Below, in pieces: positions 9,748 through 18,049 of a stretch of 64,000 nt of DNA (the first letter of the stretch is position 1; every line of letters starts with the position of its first letter). A program made the position numbers and the translations under genes. The stretch is from Paenibacillus eucommiae. Its GTDB lineage: Bacteria; Bacillota; Bacilli; Paenibacillales; NBRC-103111. The stretch is taken from positions 62,001 through 126,000 of the forward strand of contig NZ_JAGGLB010000024.1 in assembly GCF_017874215.1 (NCBI RefSeq), in the 5' to 3' direction. The notes below the pieces were generated by a model, which ran no database searches, had not been told where the DNA came from, and was given only the letters and a program-made list of their open reading frames with translations.

Positions 9748-11574
9748 TTAAGGAGTTACGGCTCCAAATGTTTTCCAAGTGCCGGGGCTGCCTGCAGTCG
9801 TGCAAATCCAGCCTGCGTGACCACCGGCCGTTGGAGCTGTGCTCCACACAATTTCCCCAGGGCTCCATGTTCCGCTTGTTGGAGCTGCTGCGCCGTAACT
9901 CTGCCTTTTGCCATTCAGTATTAATGTATCGTTGGTGGAGTTAGCGTTCGCACTGCCGGTTATGTTCGGACCATCCAGCGGTGTTCCGGATAACGGACCA
10001 AAGTTGTTGCTCGCCAACACAAACGCAGCATTAGGGGCTTTGACGTAATTGGCCGAGCCTTGTGTCATATTGCCGCTGACTTCATGCATTCCGGTCCCTT
10101 GAATATAGACGACGGCCTTGGAAGCACTGCTTCCCGCAGATAGAACATAGTTGTCCGTAATTTTGCAAAAATCACTTACAAATGTTGCATAGTCATTAAC
10201 AGTAATGGCATGATCATTAACTAGGTCATACGTCCGGTTGCCGGAGACCAGGACACCGCTGCAAGCGACAATGTTGATTAGCTTTGAGTTGGAACCTACA
10301 GGTGAGCGGAGCGTATTTCCTGAAATCGTACTGCTGTCGCAATAATTGTAATCGACGGCTACAGTTACATGTTCCAGTTTATTATTAACAACATTCATAT
10401 TTCTGCCTTTACTTGTGCCGCCTACTGAGGAGTAAACCAGAATGCCCACAATTGAAAATCCGTTTTTTCCGGAGATCGTATTGTTTGTAACCGAAATATT
10501 GTTCAGATTGTCAAACGGAGCAGAACCCGGCGTTCCGAACGAAACATTAATTCCGGAAGACCCGTGTGCATCCACGATCGTGTTGTCGCAAACAGTACCG
10601 AAGACGCTGTTGTGTTCACATGTAATCGAACCGTCCCCCCCACAATTCGCAATCACATTGTCTGCTATGATATAATTGCGGCTTCCATCCCCAACCCCTA
10701 GCGCAGATATGCCACAGTTGCTGACACGATTGCTCGTCTCCAACACGTCTGTACAATTGACAGCCTCAAAGCCATGATTTTGTGCGCCGTCCACGACATT
10801 CCGATGAAAGGTGACGCCATCGCAATAAGCTGCCAGAGCGCCATGTGTACCGCACTCTTCAATGAGATTACCTTCGATCACAATGTTTTGATGGCGGTAC
10901 GGTGACCGTTTCCCGTCATCGTTGTCGAACAAAATGCACCCGAATGCAAGATTGGGATCTGACGCGGTTGCTCTTTGCTTTGTATTCCGGACAGTAAGGT
11001 TGAGCGGGCTAACGGCATAGGTTCGAAAATGAATGTTGCTTACAGAAAGTCCATTTCCATCAAATTGGCCGCCTTCAATCACAATGTTCGAGTTATCCTG
11101 CGAATAAATGAGCGAGTTCATGGCCGCCGAAGCAACAAATTTGGCTCCTTCCTGAGAAACAAGCGAAAATCCGCTTTGCGACAAAACGATTTGCGAACTG
11201 ATTCTGTAGGTTCCAGGCGGCACCGTTACGTATTTGGCCGAATTCACGGCAGTTTGAATAGCCGTGGTATCGTCGGTCACCCCATCTCCGGCCGCTCCGA
11301 AATCCATGACACTAGCATATTCACGCAATTTCACCGTCAAGGATCGGACAGGATCGCTAGGTGAAAACTGGTACTCCACATCATCGGAACTGACCGGTGA
11401 CAGAGCGTGTGCCTTGGGCACGTTCAGTAAGGACCCGGCGGCCAATGCCGCTCCTGCCATCCCAAGCGATGCCAGCATCGTTCTGCGATTTACAAGCTTC
11501 TTCATGCCCGGGGCATCGGGAATCGAATAGATCGATTGCTCGTTTTCTGGTTGCTTCTCAACATTTTTCTCCAT
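9748..11574 (-). CDS. Tat-exported right-handed beta-helix protein (pectate lyase superfamily)
   Basis: The start is ATG 11574, with AGGAGGC nine bases upstream; this gives 608 residues. A twin-arginine signal (VNRRTMLASLG then AGAALAAG) lies about 35 residues in. The mature N-terminus VMDFGAAGDGVTDDTTAIQ is the hallmark of the pectate lyase 3 superfamily. Repeated short N-x-I / V-x-N-N turns through residues 170-480 fit a parallel beta-helix, as in polysaccharide lyases, GH28 enzymes and phage tailspikes. The C-terminal tail (GTWSPGEIVWSTAPTAGG) is a small appended module. It follows the LplA gene and shares its terminator. Catalytic residues cannot be assigned by eye, so the substrate is unknown. 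Confidence 0.85.
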   Translation of the reverse strand: MEKNVEKQPENEQSIYSIPDAPGMKKLVNRRTMLASLGMAGAALAAGSLLNVPKAHALSPVSSDDVEYQFSPSDPVRSLTVKLREYASVMDFGAAGDGVTDDTTAIQTAVNSAKYVTVPPGTYRISSQIVLSQSGFSLVSQEGAKFVASAAMNSLIYSQDNSNIVIEGGQFDGNGLSVSNIHFRTYAVSPLNLTVRNTKQRATASDPNLAFGCILFDNDDGKRSPYRHQNIVIEGNLIEECGTHGALAAYCDGVTFHRNVVDGAQNHGFEAVNCTDVLETSNRVSNCGISALGVGDGSRNYIIADNVIANCGGDGSITCEHNSVFGTVCDNTIVDAHGSSGINVSFGTPGSAPFDNLNNISVTNNTISGKNGFSIVGILVYSSVGGTSKGRNMNVVNNKLEHVTVAVDYNYCDSSTISGNTLRSPVGSNSKLINIVACSGVLVSGNRTYDLVNDHAITVNDYATFVSDFCKITDNYVLSAGSSASKAVVYIQGTGMHEVSGNMTQGSANYVKAPNAAFVLASNNFGPLSGTPLDGPNITGSANANSTNDTLILNGKRQSYGAAAPTSGTWSPGEIVWSTAPTAGGHAGWICTTAGSPGTWKTFGAVTP

Positions 11575-11588
11575 TATACAACAGCCTC

Positions 11589-11774
11589 CTATAAAGTGAG
11601 TTTCACAAGCACAACTGCTCCCCAATCCCTCGATTGAACCATGTCTGTGCTGCCGAATTTCTGAACTTCAGGCTTGTCATCACCTCCTCTAATGTAGAAA
11701 ATAGGAGCGCCAACTTCTGTAGATGACGCCCCTTTCGGTTCTTTCGGTTCTTTCGGTTCTTTCGGTTCTTTCAC
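11589..11774 (-). CDS. Possible small ORF with KEP repeats, coupled to the beta-helix gene
   Basis: A 61-codon frame starts at GTG 11774, with GGGAG five bases upstream, and begins with four Lys-Glu-Pro repeats, then GAPIFYIRGGDD and MVQSRDWGAVVLVKLTL. Its TAG stop overlaps the AGGAGG ribosome site of the next gene, which would fit translational coupling. No family is recognised, and the repeat coding may be fortuitous. It could be a short leader-type ORF or non-coding spacer. Confidence 0.35.
   Translation of the reverse strand: MKEPKEPKEPKEPKGASSTEVGAPIFYIRGGDDKPEVQKFGSTDMVQSRDWGAVVLVKLTL
11733..11768. repeat. 9-bp microsatellite, four TTTCGGTTC units
   Basis: Four perfect tandem copies of TTTCGGTTC start at 11733, 11742, 11751 and 11760, followed by a degenerate TTTCACTTC. 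They encode KEP repeats in the small minus-strand frame; because the unit is 9 bp, copy-number change would keep frame. Confidence 0.9.
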
Positions 11775-11822
11775 TTCTTCTCCCGCTTCATGCGGCTCAT
11801 TTCATAGCTGTCTTTCCAGCAT

Positions 11823-13469
11823 CTATTTCATCGACAAGAAGCGCTCGTACTTCTTCTTCTCGATTTCCAGCAGCTTCGTTATCCCAAGATCATTCGCTTT
11901 CGCAACGTATTTATCCCATTCGTCGAACGAGGCTTGACCCAATACGAATTTGTCTCTCATCTCCGCGATATATGTCCATACCTCGCCGCCGATTTCGGTT
12001 ACAACTTGCTGCTCTTCCAGCGTCGGATTTGCGGAGAAATAAGGCATCCTCATGACAGCCAGAGATTTTTCGTATGTTTCGATGTCAGCCTGCGCCGTTT
12101 CACCAGCTTGGAAGGCTTCTTCCTTGGTTACATTGCGTACGTAAGGAAGTGCACCGATCGGATTCAAGCCTTCTCCATCCATTGCCGCCTGAACAGTATC
12201 GTATTTATCTTTGTTTGCGGCGACAAACTCTTCCATGATGGAGACGGGCTTGCCATCGACGAGCTTGTAATGGACGTTCTCGATACCGTATTGCAGCAGT
12301 ATCCGTCCTTCAGGGGAAAAGATATAATCGAATAGCTTGATAATGCCTTCCGGATTTTTGGCGCTCTTCGTTATCACCCAGTTGTAACCGTTATACCCGC
12401 CCGGTACGTTAAACACAATCGCGCGGCTTGTTCCATCAGGTCCCTTGAGCGGCTGGATCGCCCGGTATTCCGCTCCTCCTCCAACCAGATCATTGTAGTT
12501 TTTCTTGACCGATTGCGCATAGAAGCTTGTGGCCGAAACAATATTAGATTTAAGCCGCGCCTGAGAGGCATCATAGGCCATCGTCGTATACTCCGGATCG
12601 ATCAGACCTTCACTGTACAGCTTGTTCAAATATTGATACATCGCTTTAGCCTTGTCGGAAGTCCAGGTCGAGAACACCTTGCCGTTGTCGTCGACATCCC
12701 AGTTACTGCCGGTGTGCTGGGCATTTAGGCCAAACGCGGCGGGAAAGGTAAGGAACAGCTGCCAGCCCTGTCCGCTGAAAAATTCGTCCTGCTTGCTGTT
12801 TCCATTCGCATCCTTGTCACGCATCGCTTTAAGCGCTTCGTAAAACTCATCCGTCGTTTCCGGGATTTTGGTTATGCCAACTTTTTGAAGCCAATCGTAA
12901 CGGATAATATCCGAAACAAACATCACACCTTCGTTCTGTGCAGCATACGTGACGGAATACAGCTCATTGTCGGGCATCGTCCATAATTTCTTGGCGATCG
13001 GATACTCTTCTTCAATCGTCCTCTTGATGTTGGGCGCATGCTGCTCCACCAATTTCGTGATTGGAATAAATACACCAGACTGAGCCGTTTCAAAAAATTT
13101 GGTCGAATCCATATTCAGCTCGATGACGTCCGGAAGGTTGACTCCGGCAGACAGCCGTGTCTGGGCCACGCTTGCAATATCGTTCGGCGGCACGAATTCC
13201 CATTCGAACTTCACATTGGTCCGCTTCTCCAACTCCTTGATGATGGGCCTATCGGCGTAACTCAACTGAGCGTTGTAGTTTTCCTGGGCCAGGATACGGA
13301 TCGTCAACGGTTCCGATGACGGCTGATCGGACGGGGAATTGGTTTCAGAACTTGCAGAAGATGCTGATGGAGAGGGGGATGCATGATTGGATGCATTGTT
13401 GCTGCAAGCTGCCAGAAAAACGGATACCATTAGGGTAAGCAGCAGCGCGATTGTGCCTTTTTTTCTCAT
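11823..13469 (-). CDS. LplA-type sugar-binding lipoprotein of an ABC importer
   Basis: A 548-residue family-1 extracellular solute-binding protein. The lipobox is LAAC at about residue 22 (MRKKGTIALLLTLMVSVFLAAC), followed by a Ser/Pro-rich linker typical of a Gram-positive lipoprotein. The size and the motif spacing (FEWEFVPPNDIAS, GINYNWVITK-like middle) match the large LplA/YtcQ binding proteins of Paenibacillus rather than the roughly 420-residue MalE type. It is the third gene of LplB-LplC-LplA, 15 nt after LplC. Binding-protein-last order differs from the other three importers in this window. The ligand is inferred to be an oligosaccharide, possibly a beta-glucoside, from the GH1 neighbour. 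Confidence 0.9.
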   Translation of the reverse strand: MRKKGTIALLLTLMVSVFLAACSNNASNHASPSPSASSASSETNSPSDQPSSEPLTIRILAQENYNAQLSYADRPIIKELEKRTNVKFEWEFVPPNDIASVAQTRLSAGVNLPDVIELNMDSTKFFETAQSGVFIPITKLVEQHAPNIKRTIEEEYPIAKKLWTMPDNELYSVTYAAQNEGVMFVSDIIRYDWLQKVGITKIPETTDEFYEALKAMRDKDANGNSKQDEFFSGQGWQLFLTFPAAFGLNAQHTGSNWDVDDNGKVFSTWTSDKAKAMYQYLNKLYSEGLIDPEYTTMAYDASQARLKSNIVSATSFYAQSVKKNYNDLVGGGAEYRAIQPLKGPDGTSRAIVFNVPGGYNGYNWVITKSAKNPEGIIKLFDYIFSPEGRILLQYGIENVHYKLVDGKPVSIMEEFVAANKDKYDTVQAAMDGEGLNPIGALPYVRNVTKEEAFQAGETAQADIETYEKSLAVMRMPYFSANPTLEEQQVVTEIGGEVWTYIAEMRDKFVLGQASFDEWDKYVAKANDLGITKLLEIEKKKYERFLSMK

Positions 13470-13484
13470 CTTAACATTTCTCCT

Positions 13485-14387
13485 CTATTCTTTTAGTGAG
13501 CCTATTAAGGCCCCTTTGACAAAATATTTTTGCAGGAACGGGTACGAGCATATAATCGGCAGTGTTGTAAAAATGATGGCCGCATATTTAAGTTGAAAAG
13601 AGAGCGCTGTCATATTCATCGCATCCTGCGTATTACGCATGGCATTTACCGCCAAATCCGCTTTGGCATACACAAGCACCTTGGCCATAAATAACTGGAT
13701 TGGCTGCCAGGACTTGTCAGGAAGAAACAACAATGCATTGAACCATGAGTTCCAAATGCCCACCGAAGTGTACAATACGATCACAGCAATAATGGGCTTC
13801 GATAATGGGACCATAATCTGGAACAATATGCGCAGATCTCCCGCCCCGTCCATAATGGCCGCTTCTTCGAGCTGGTCGGGCAGCGTTTTGAAGAAGGTGC
13901 GCACCAGAATGATATTCCAGATGGAGACAACTCCGGGAAGGATCATGACCAGTGGATTGTTAAACAAACCGATTTTGCTGACCAATACGAAAAAAGGGAC
14001 AATGCCTCCGCTGAAGAACATGGGTACGAGCAAGTAAAAAACAAAAAATTTTCGTCCAAACAGCCGTTTTCTCGATAGCGGATAAGCACTAATGATCGAT
14101 ACGATTGTCGTGAGCAGCGTTCCCGCCGTCACATAGAGGATCGTATTTCCATAGGCCCGCCATAACTCCGTGTTCTGGAAAATCAGCTTATATGCTTCGA
14201 AGGATAATCCTTTCGGATATAACCAGACGCTCTGACTGACGACCTCTTCAGGCGCGCTGATCGACATGCTGAATACATAGACGAAAGGCCAAACCGTAAT
14301 TACCGCCGCTATTCCTACTGCCAAATAGATGAACATATCCGCCGTTCTTCCGATCCAGTCTCTCTGATGACTTACACTGGCATGCAC
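13485..14387 (-). CDS. ABC importer permease, YtcP/LplC type
   Basis: 300 residues from GTG 14387 behind an AGGGGGAA site. Six membrane segments are predicted. The EAA cytoplasmic loop (LEEAAIMDGAGDLRILFQIMVPL) that docks on the ATPase is intact. The C-terminus QKYFVKGALIGSLKE is the characteristic YtcP/LplC ending, also seen in two other systems here. It pairs with the LplB-type permease 15 nt upstream. Confidence 0.92.
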   Translation of the reverse strand: MHASVSHQRDWIGRTADMFIYLAVGIAAVITVWPFVYVFSMSISAPEEVVSQSVWLYPKGLSFEAYKLIFQNTELWRAYGNTILYVTAGTLLTTIVSIISAYPLSRKRLFGRKFFVFYLLVPMFFSGGIVPFFVLVSKIGLFNNPLVMILPGVVSIWNIILVRTFFKTLPDQLEEAAIMDGAGDLRILFQIMVPLSKPIIAVIVLYTSVGIWNSWFNALLFLPDKSWQPIQLFMAKVLVYAKADLAVNAMRNTQDAMNMTALSFQLKYAAIIFTTLPIICSYPFLQKYFVKGALIGSLKE

Positions 14388-14402
14388 GCTGCTTCCCCCT
14401 CT

Positions 14403-15326
14403 CTACCATAGTCCATAGTCGCTCACTTTTCTGCTAATGGTGTTGGCTAGAATAAGCGCAATAAAATTGATGACGGAAACAAACAGGCCGACTGCGGCAG
14501 CATAACTGTAATTTCCGTTAAACACTCCTTCACGAACGGTATAGGTGCCAATCACATCTGCCGAATCGTATACGGCTGGGCTGTACATGAGCAGAATCTT
14601 CTCAACATCGGCATTAAGTAAGCCTCCGACTGCAAAGATCAACATAATCGTGACGGTAGGCATTATACCGGGCAGCGTAATATGCATCATTTGACGCCAA
14701 CGGTTCGCTCCGTCCATTCTAGCCGCTTCGTATAGCTCCTGGTTGATCGCAGCGATATTCGCCAGATAAAGAACCGAGCCCCAGCCGAAGCTTTGCCATA
14801 TGCCTGTTATGATGTAAATCGTCTTGAAATACTGCGGATCATTCATGAAGGCCGTTCGGTCTCCTCCGAAAAATTCGATGATATTGTTAATGACACCATC
14901 GACGGGAGAAAGCAGCGACAACACGATGCCTACTATCACGACACTTGAAATAAAGTATGGCAAGTAGCTAAGTGTCTGAACGACCTTCTTATAGAAGGTA
15001 CGGCGAATTTCGTTCAACAGAAGCGCAAATACGATGGGAATCCAGAAGCCGAACACGATCGTATACAGACTGATCAACAGTGTATTCCGCATGACGCGGT
15101 CAAAAAACACGGAGTCGAAGAAACGGATAAAATGCTTGAATCCGACCCACTTTGTAGTTCCGTCAAAGCTAAGAAACGGCATGCCGATCTTGTAATCTTG
15201 AAACGCGATTAATATTCCATAAATCGGCATATAGCTGAACACAAACAACAACACAACCATGGGCACCATCATGAGCAATAGAAACTTGTCTTTTCGCATG
15301 TAATGCCAATTGGAGCGCTTTTCCAC
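14403..15326 (-). CDS. ABC importer permease, LplB type
   Basis: The start chosen is GTG 15326, because AAGGAGG lies six bases before it; this gives 307 residues. N-terminal hydrophobic helix (KFLLLMMVPMVVLLFVFSY), the family pattern MPIYGILIAFQDYKIG, and the EAA loop LYEAARMDGANRWRQMMHI identify LplB. It is the first gene after the duplicated promoter at 15474-15539. No ATPase gene follows, so a shared MsmX-type ATPase is assumed. Confidence 0.92.
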   Translation of the reverse strand: MEKRSNWHYMRKDKFLLLMMVPMVVLLFVFSYMPIYGILIAFQDYKIGMPFLSFDGTTKWVGFKHFIRFFDSVFFDRVMRNTLLISLYTIVFGFWIPIVFALLLNEIRRTFYKKVVQTLSYLPYFISSVVIVGIVLSLLSPVDGVINNIIEFFGGDRTAFMNDPQYFKTIYIITGIWQSFGWGSVLYLANIAAINQELYEAARMDGANRWRQMMHITLPGIMPTVTIMLIFAVGGLLNADVEKILLMYSPAVYDSADVIGTYTVREGVFNGNYSYAAAVGLFVSVINFIALILANTISRKVSDYGLW

Positions 15327-15372
15327 ACAACCCCTCCTTCTGTCCTCCACTTGAGCCGGAGCGGCTTGCCGG

Positions 15373-15392
15373 TTCGCACAGGTTCGTGCGAA
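15373..15392. promoter_or_regulatory. Hairpin in the LplB leader
   Basis: TTCGCAC and GTGCGAA are perfect 7-bp arms around AGGTTC, 47 nt upstream of the LplB start and inside the predicted roughly 140-nt leader. There is no T tract, so it is not a terminator. Confidence 0.45.
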
Positions 15393-15473
15393 ATTCCTCA
15401 GCCTCCCCTTTCATCAGCTTTCTCCATAGATCTCCTCCCCGTTTAAGCTTAGGTTCATTGAAGCGACATCCCC

Positions 15474-15539
15474 AGTGTAAAAAAAGCCAGCCCGTTGTTC
15501 AATGGTCCACTTTTTTGTCATGTGATATTTTTGACATCG
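15474..15539 (-). promoter_or_regulatory. Promoter and upstream box of the LplB operon (duplicated at 22170-22234)
   Basis: On the minus strand: -35 TTGAAC (15497-15502), 17-bp spacer, -10 TACACT (15474-15479). Directly upstream, 15506-15539 holds TGTCAAAAAT and TGACAAAAAA as direct half-sites 16 bp apart, ending at the -35, which is the arrangement expected for an AraC-family activator. The same block is found before the isomerase gene. Confidence 0.75.
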
Positions 15540-15629
15540 CCGCAATTTCAGCCATCTGAGCTGCTGAATCGCAGAAAATCCGGTGTATGGGATATGTTTT
15601 ACTGGCATTTCTGACCTTTGTTCGCCAAA

Positions 15630-15654
15630 GAAAAAGAGCTCCCAAAGGAGCTCC
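15630..15654 (-). terminator. Rho-independent terminator after the AraC regulator
   Basis: On the minus strand GAGCTCC and GGGAGCTC form the stem, followed by TTTTTC. It separates the isomerase-to-AraC transcript from the LplB operon promoter. Confidence 0.85.
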
Positions 15655-15709
15655 CGGACCGGTTCATCTGGAACCGTCGCTGCAGCATAACAAAATGGCA
15701 TCAATCAGA

Positions 15710-18040
15710 TTAAATAACCCGGGAGCCTCCCCGGTGTGTATTTCGATACTCGTTAGGCGTAACTCCCTCATGTTTTTTGAATTTACGGATGAAGTGAGAC
15801 TCATCCACATAGCCGACCTGCGGAATAATTCCCTTCAGTATGACATCCGATTGGCGCAGCAGCTCCCTGGCTTCGTTCATACGGACAAGATCGAGATACT
15901 GCATAAGCGAATACCCCGTCTGCTCCTTGAAATAGCGCGTGGCGTAGCTGCTGGAAATACCAAAGCTATCAGCGATCTTGTCCAGCGACAGCATATTATC
16001 CGCAAAATTCTGCTGAATGTAAGCTATAAGCTTCGGATACAGCTGATCGTTCTTCGACTTCCGGTTATCGAGAATCATCTGACACAACTCGCTGCAAATG
16101 TCCTCCATTCTCTGTCCCCAGAGACTGATCGTCTCGAACTTCTCATTCAGCGACTCTTCCATCTTTAGGTGGGCGGAGCTGTCCGTCAAGATGCCGATGT
16201 CGGAGGCAGCCTTCCATAAAGTCATCGCGAAATCGGTCGTAAGGTTCTCCGCTGTCTCGATGGAAACGCCTGGTGCCGACAGCCGCTCAACAATTTGTAC
16301 GATGTATGATTTCATTTTCTCCTCGCTGCCTTGCTTCAGCGCCATTTCTACATTCGCGTCCACACGATCTAGCGGCAAGCGCAGATTCCTCATTTCCAAA
16401 TCCATCATTTCGGAATAGAAAAATGGACGGTTGCCGCCTCGCATAAACCGGTACCGGGCCGCATGCTGCGCTTCGGCGAAAGAATCCTTGATCCGGCTGG
16501 CAGCGCTATATTCGCAGCCGATTCCGGCTGTAAGCGTATAGCCGGCGGCTTGCTGGAAGAACAGACTCGCGCGCTGTGTCATCTCCCGAATGGTAAGCTC
16601 CGTTGTTCCGCTGCCGCCTTGAAAAACGAGCGATACCCCCCGCTGCCCACCTCTTTCCAAGGCAGCACAGCACTGTGCTTCGGTAACTTCGCAAGCTAAA
16701 TCCTCCACCATATGGCGAAGGCTGAAGAGCATAACGTCTACAGATGGCCGGGGCGTATTCCTCATAAACCCTTCGTGATCATCAATATCAAAAACGATAA
16801 CCCGGAAATGCTCTGAGGAAACTGTAAGTCCGCAAACACGAAGCGCTTCATTTCGCTCTTCATGATTGGCAAACGCATCCTCAAGCAGCCTGCCTAACAT
16901 CCTTTCCTTCACAAGTGCGGCCTGTGTCTTGATTCGGGTCTGAAGCTCCCTATTTTCTTCAGTCACCTCATCCATGATATTGGAAATTAGCTGAAACTCG
17001 TCCTTTCTTCCCGGAGGGGTAGCGTCATAGCCGCGATGCTGCCGCACATGACCGGCTAATGCTTGAAGCGGTCTGTAATTTCGTATTGCAAAAAATACCG
17101 ACATGAGCATGCCAGCAAGCAGAATGCCTGTCAATAATCCAAAAAACAATGCTTTTGCCTTATAAACGCCTGTCAGAAGCTGATTGGCTGGAAGAGCGAT
17201 GATATAAGTCCAGTTGTTGAATTCAGAAGTGAGCTTCACCAGTCTGTAATCCAATCCGTCTATGCCATAGCTGGACATGCCCTGAGGAATCCGATCCGCG
17301 CTGATCTCGCCCAGAAATTCCTCTCCATTTGCGAAACCCGGTATGGCTCCTGCAGCAGCCACCATCTGGCCACCGCCGTCAAGCACATAAACGTAACCTT
17401 TGTTCCCCCTCAACGCATTGCCCAATAAATTGCCGAACGTTCGCTCTTCGATTTGAAAAAGAACGACACCGTACGGCTTGCTCGCATTGGCTGGAATCGG
17501 ATAAAGGTATGTCGCAAGACTTCTTTGATCCGAGCGATTCACCACCACAGACTGAAGCGGCCGCATCACCGGCGAATTTAGCGCGTATGATTCCTTCTGA
17601 AAATCCGCAGCTTTCCAGGTCGCATAACGATAGACGGCATCGAAATACGTATCGACTGCATAATTCCCTCTCGCCCCGAAAATCATGTCATCCTCGCGCG
17701 ACATATAGTAGATGCCGATATCGGAAATAAAGCCGTTTGAGGACATATAATCGTTTAAAATCCGTTTGGTTTCCATCAGCTGGTATCCTCCGCCGTCAAT
17801 GGTGTACGAAGTAAGCGCAGGGTTCAGAGAGATCCGCACTGCTATTCTTTTCATTTCAAGCATCCGTGTTTCGATGATATCTCTGACCTGCAGGAGCTGC
17901 GAAACGCCTGACTTCTCGATCTCCTGCCCAAGAGATGACATAAAAATCCGGTAAGCCAGACTCCCGAATACAAGCAGCGAAAGCGTAACGATAACCATAT
18001 AGGATAATAAATAGCCGTAAAATCTTCTTGATCTCGCCAT
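15710..18040 (-). CDS. Membrane-anchored AraC-family regulator with extracytoplasmic sensor
   Basis: 776 residues. One membrane helix near 10-32 and a second near 290-315 (FGLLTGILLAGMLMSVFFAI) bracket an extracytoplasmic region of Cache type. A cytoplasmic linker follows, then a C-terminal AraC HTH (about 670-770: LSLDKIADSFGISSSYATRYF, then HFIRKFKKHEGVTPNEYR). There is no kinase or receiver domain, so sensing and DNA binding are in one chain. The gene follows an orphan binding protein by 9 nt and ends in a terminator just before the LplB promoter it probably controls. Confidence 0.92.
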   Translation of the reverse strand: MARSRRFYGYLLSYMVIVTLSLLVFGSLAYRIFMSSLGQEIEKSGVSQLLQVRDIIETRMLEMKRIAVRISLNPALTSYTIDGGGYQLMETKRILNDYMSSNGFISDIGIYYMSREDDMIFGARGNYAVDTYFDAVYRYATWKAADFQKESYALNSPVMRPLQSVVVNRSDQRSLATYLYPIPANASKPYGVVLFQIEERTFGNLLGNALRGNKGYVYVLDGGGQMVAAAGAIPGFANGEEFLGEISADRIPQGMSSYGIDGLDYRLVKLTSEFNNWTYIIALPANQLLTGVYKAKALFFGLLTGILLAGMLMSVFFAIRNYRPLQALAGHVRQHRGYDATPPGRKDEFQLISNIMDEVTEENRELQTRIKTQAALVKERMLGRLLEDAFANHEERNEALRVCGLTVSSEHFRVIVFDIDDHEGFMRNTPRPSVDVMLFSLRHMVEDLACEVTEAQCCAALERGGQRGVSLVFQGGSGTTELTIREMTQRASLFFQQAAGYTLTAGIGCEYSAASRIKDSFAEAQHAARYRFMRGGNRPFFYSEMMDLEMRNLRLPLDRVDANVEMALKQGSEEKMKSYIVQIVERLSAPGVSIETAENLTTDFAMTLWKAASDIGILTDSSAHLKMEESLNEKFETISLWGQRMEDICSELCQMILDNRKSKNDQLYPKLIAYIQQNFADNMLSLDKIADSFGISSSYATRYFKEQTGYSLMQYLDLVRMNEARELLRQSDVILKGIIPQVGYVDESHFIRKFKKHEGVTPNEYRNTHRGGSRVI

Positions 18041-18049
18041 AGGTTCACC

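Noticed and set aside
15587-16168. 193-codon plus-strand open frame
   Set aside because: It is antisense to the AraC regulator and crosses its terminator; no family pattern.
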